Assembly: GCA_021323835.1 (NCBI GenBank)
Contig: JAJPKI010000174.1
Coordinates: 1 to 13,978 of the forward strand
Length of the DNA: 13,978 nucleotides
DNA from: Verrucomicrobiota bacterium
GTDB taxonomy: Bacteria; Verrucomicrobiota; Verrucomicrobiia; Limisphaerales; UBA11358
Direction: 5' to 3'
The notes beneath the pieces were generated by a model. That model had not been told where the DNA came from and did not search any database. It saw only the letters and a program-made list of their open reading frames with translations. Position 1 is the stretch's first letter; each line of letters starts with the position of its first letter. Made by a program: the position numbers and the translations under genes. Below, piece by piece: positions 13,204 through 13,978 of this stretch.

Positions 13204-13978
13204 ATGGAGCGGATTTTTATCGGCACGAGCGGCTGGGTCTACAAGGAATGGGCGAACGATTTTTATCGCGGGCTCAAACCGAAGGAACATTTTCCGCATT
13301 ACGTCACGCAATTCCCGACCGTCGAAATTAACGCGACGTTTTATCGGCTGCCGAATTTGAAAATGGTGCATGGCTGGCGAAATAAAGCACCGAAGAATTT
13401 TATTTTTGCGGTCAAAGGCAGTCGCTACATCACGCACATCAAACGACTGAACAATTTGGAAGGCTCGGTAAATATGTTCATGCGCCGCATCGCACCGATG
13501 AAAGAAAAACTTGGGCCGCTGCTGTGGCAATTGCCGCCGAGTTTTAAAAAGGATTTGCCGCGACTTGAAAAATTTCTCAAACGGCTTCCAAAAACTTTCT
13601 CTCATGCGATTGAATTTCGTCATCCGGATTGGATTGTGGACGAAACATTTGAGCTGTTGCGGAAATACAATTGTGCGTGCGTTTGGATTAGTTCGATGCG
13701 AATGCCGATGGATTTTTCCGTGACGTCGGATTTCATTTATCTTCGGTTTCACGGTTTGGCCGGCGGCGCGCATCACGATTACACGCGCGAAGAATTGCAA
13801 CCGTGGGCAAATCACATTCGCGAACAAGCGGGGGCGGGCAAAAAAGTTTTCGTCTATTTCAACAACGACTTAAATGTCCGCGCGCCAAAGAACGCGCAAT
13901 TGCTGATGGAAATGTGCGGCGATTTGGTGGCGCGACCGTTCGCAAGTAAATCGCAAACGGAATTGCCGCTGGCAGCTT
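13204..13978 (+). CDS. DUF72/YecE family protein (3' end outside the window)
   Basis: An open frame starts at ATG 13204 and runs without a stop to the window edge, giving 258 residues of a gene cut at its 3' end. The opening MERIFIGTSGWVYKEW is the DUF72 signature. VEINATFYRLP (40-50), FAVKGSRYITHIKRL (68-82), LLWQLPPSFKKD (106-117), HAIEFRHPDW (134-143) and FVYFNNDLN (215-223) follow in the family order. These match a TIM-barrel-like family with conserved acidic and arginine residues but no established biochemical role. Typical members are about 240-300 aa, so little is probably missing; the visible end (KSQTELPLAA) looks like a C-terminal tail. It is divergent from the sigma factor operon across a 194-nt intergenic region. 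Confidence 0.92.
   Translation, partial: MERIFIGTSGWVYKEWANDFYRGLKPKEHFPHYVTQFPTVEINATFYRLPNLKMVHGWRNKAPKNFIFAVKGSRYITHIKRLNNLEGSVNMFMRRIAPMKEKLGPLLWQLPPSFKKDLPRLEKFLKRLPKTFSHAIEFRHPDWIVDETFELLRKYNCACVWISSMRMPMDFSVTSDFIYLRFHGLAGGAHHDYTREELQPWANHIREQAGAGKKVFVYFNNDLNVRAPKNAQLLMEMCGDLVARPFASKSQTELPLAA

Noticed and set aside
13192..13827. 211-aa open frame on the - strand
   Set aside because: It is antisense to the DUF72 gene, whose family motifs are intact, and its own sequence is basic and without domain features.

Overview
The window is about 14 kb of ordinary-looking bacterial chromosome with high coding density. The likely source is a Gram-negative bacterium that makes menaquinone by the futalosine route, most plausibly Verrucomicrobiota. 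That placement is an inference from three things: mqnC, a ComM lacking the usual cysteines, and many class III prepilin-type leaders with almost no Shine-Dalgarno sequences. No marker gene settles it. I saw no tRNA, rRNA, CRISPR array or insertion sequence.

Layout. On the + strand the left edge holds the 3' part of a BrkB/YihY-family membrane protein (2-799). Its stop codon abuts the stop codon of the convergent comM (800-2326, -). From there to 13009 every gene lies on the - strand, with gaps of 95 nt or less and many 4-nt ATGA/GTGA overlaps. In transcription order (right to left) they are: ECF sigma factor; single-pass membrane protein (probable anti-sigma); short GspE-type ATPase; two different GspF-type platform proteins; three small prepilin-like proteins (GspI-, GspJ- and GspK/PilX-like); a 100-aa membrane protein; mqnC; an unusual radical SAM protein with its SPASM-like cysteines at the N-terminus; an ArnT/PMT-type glycosyltransferase; a GT2 polyprenyl-phosphate glycosyltransferase; a 110-aa membrane protein; and comM. 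At the right edge a divergent + strand DUF72/YecE gene starts at 13204 and runs off the window.

How the genes may work together. The block 7390-13009 looks like one transcription unit encoding a minimal type II secretion / type IV pilus-like machine: motor, two platforms and minor pseudopilins. An extracytoplasmic-function sigma/anti-sigma pair leads it. No major pseudopilin, secretin, prepilin peptidase or GspL/M/C is present in the window, so the machine must borrow these from elsewhere or be a reduced device. This is the most interesting system here. The GT2 and ArnT-like pair (2736-5018) fits a polyprenyl-phosphate-sugar synthase followed by a periplasmic transferase that modifies a lipid, glycan or protein.

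Regulation. Candidate sigma-70-type promoters sit 5-6 nt upstream of the start codons of comM, mqnC and the DUF72 gene. Together with the near absence of Shine-Dalgarno motifs, this suggests leaderless or very short-leader mRNAs. A two-way inverted repeat (5051-5126) lies between the radical SAM and ArnT-like genes.
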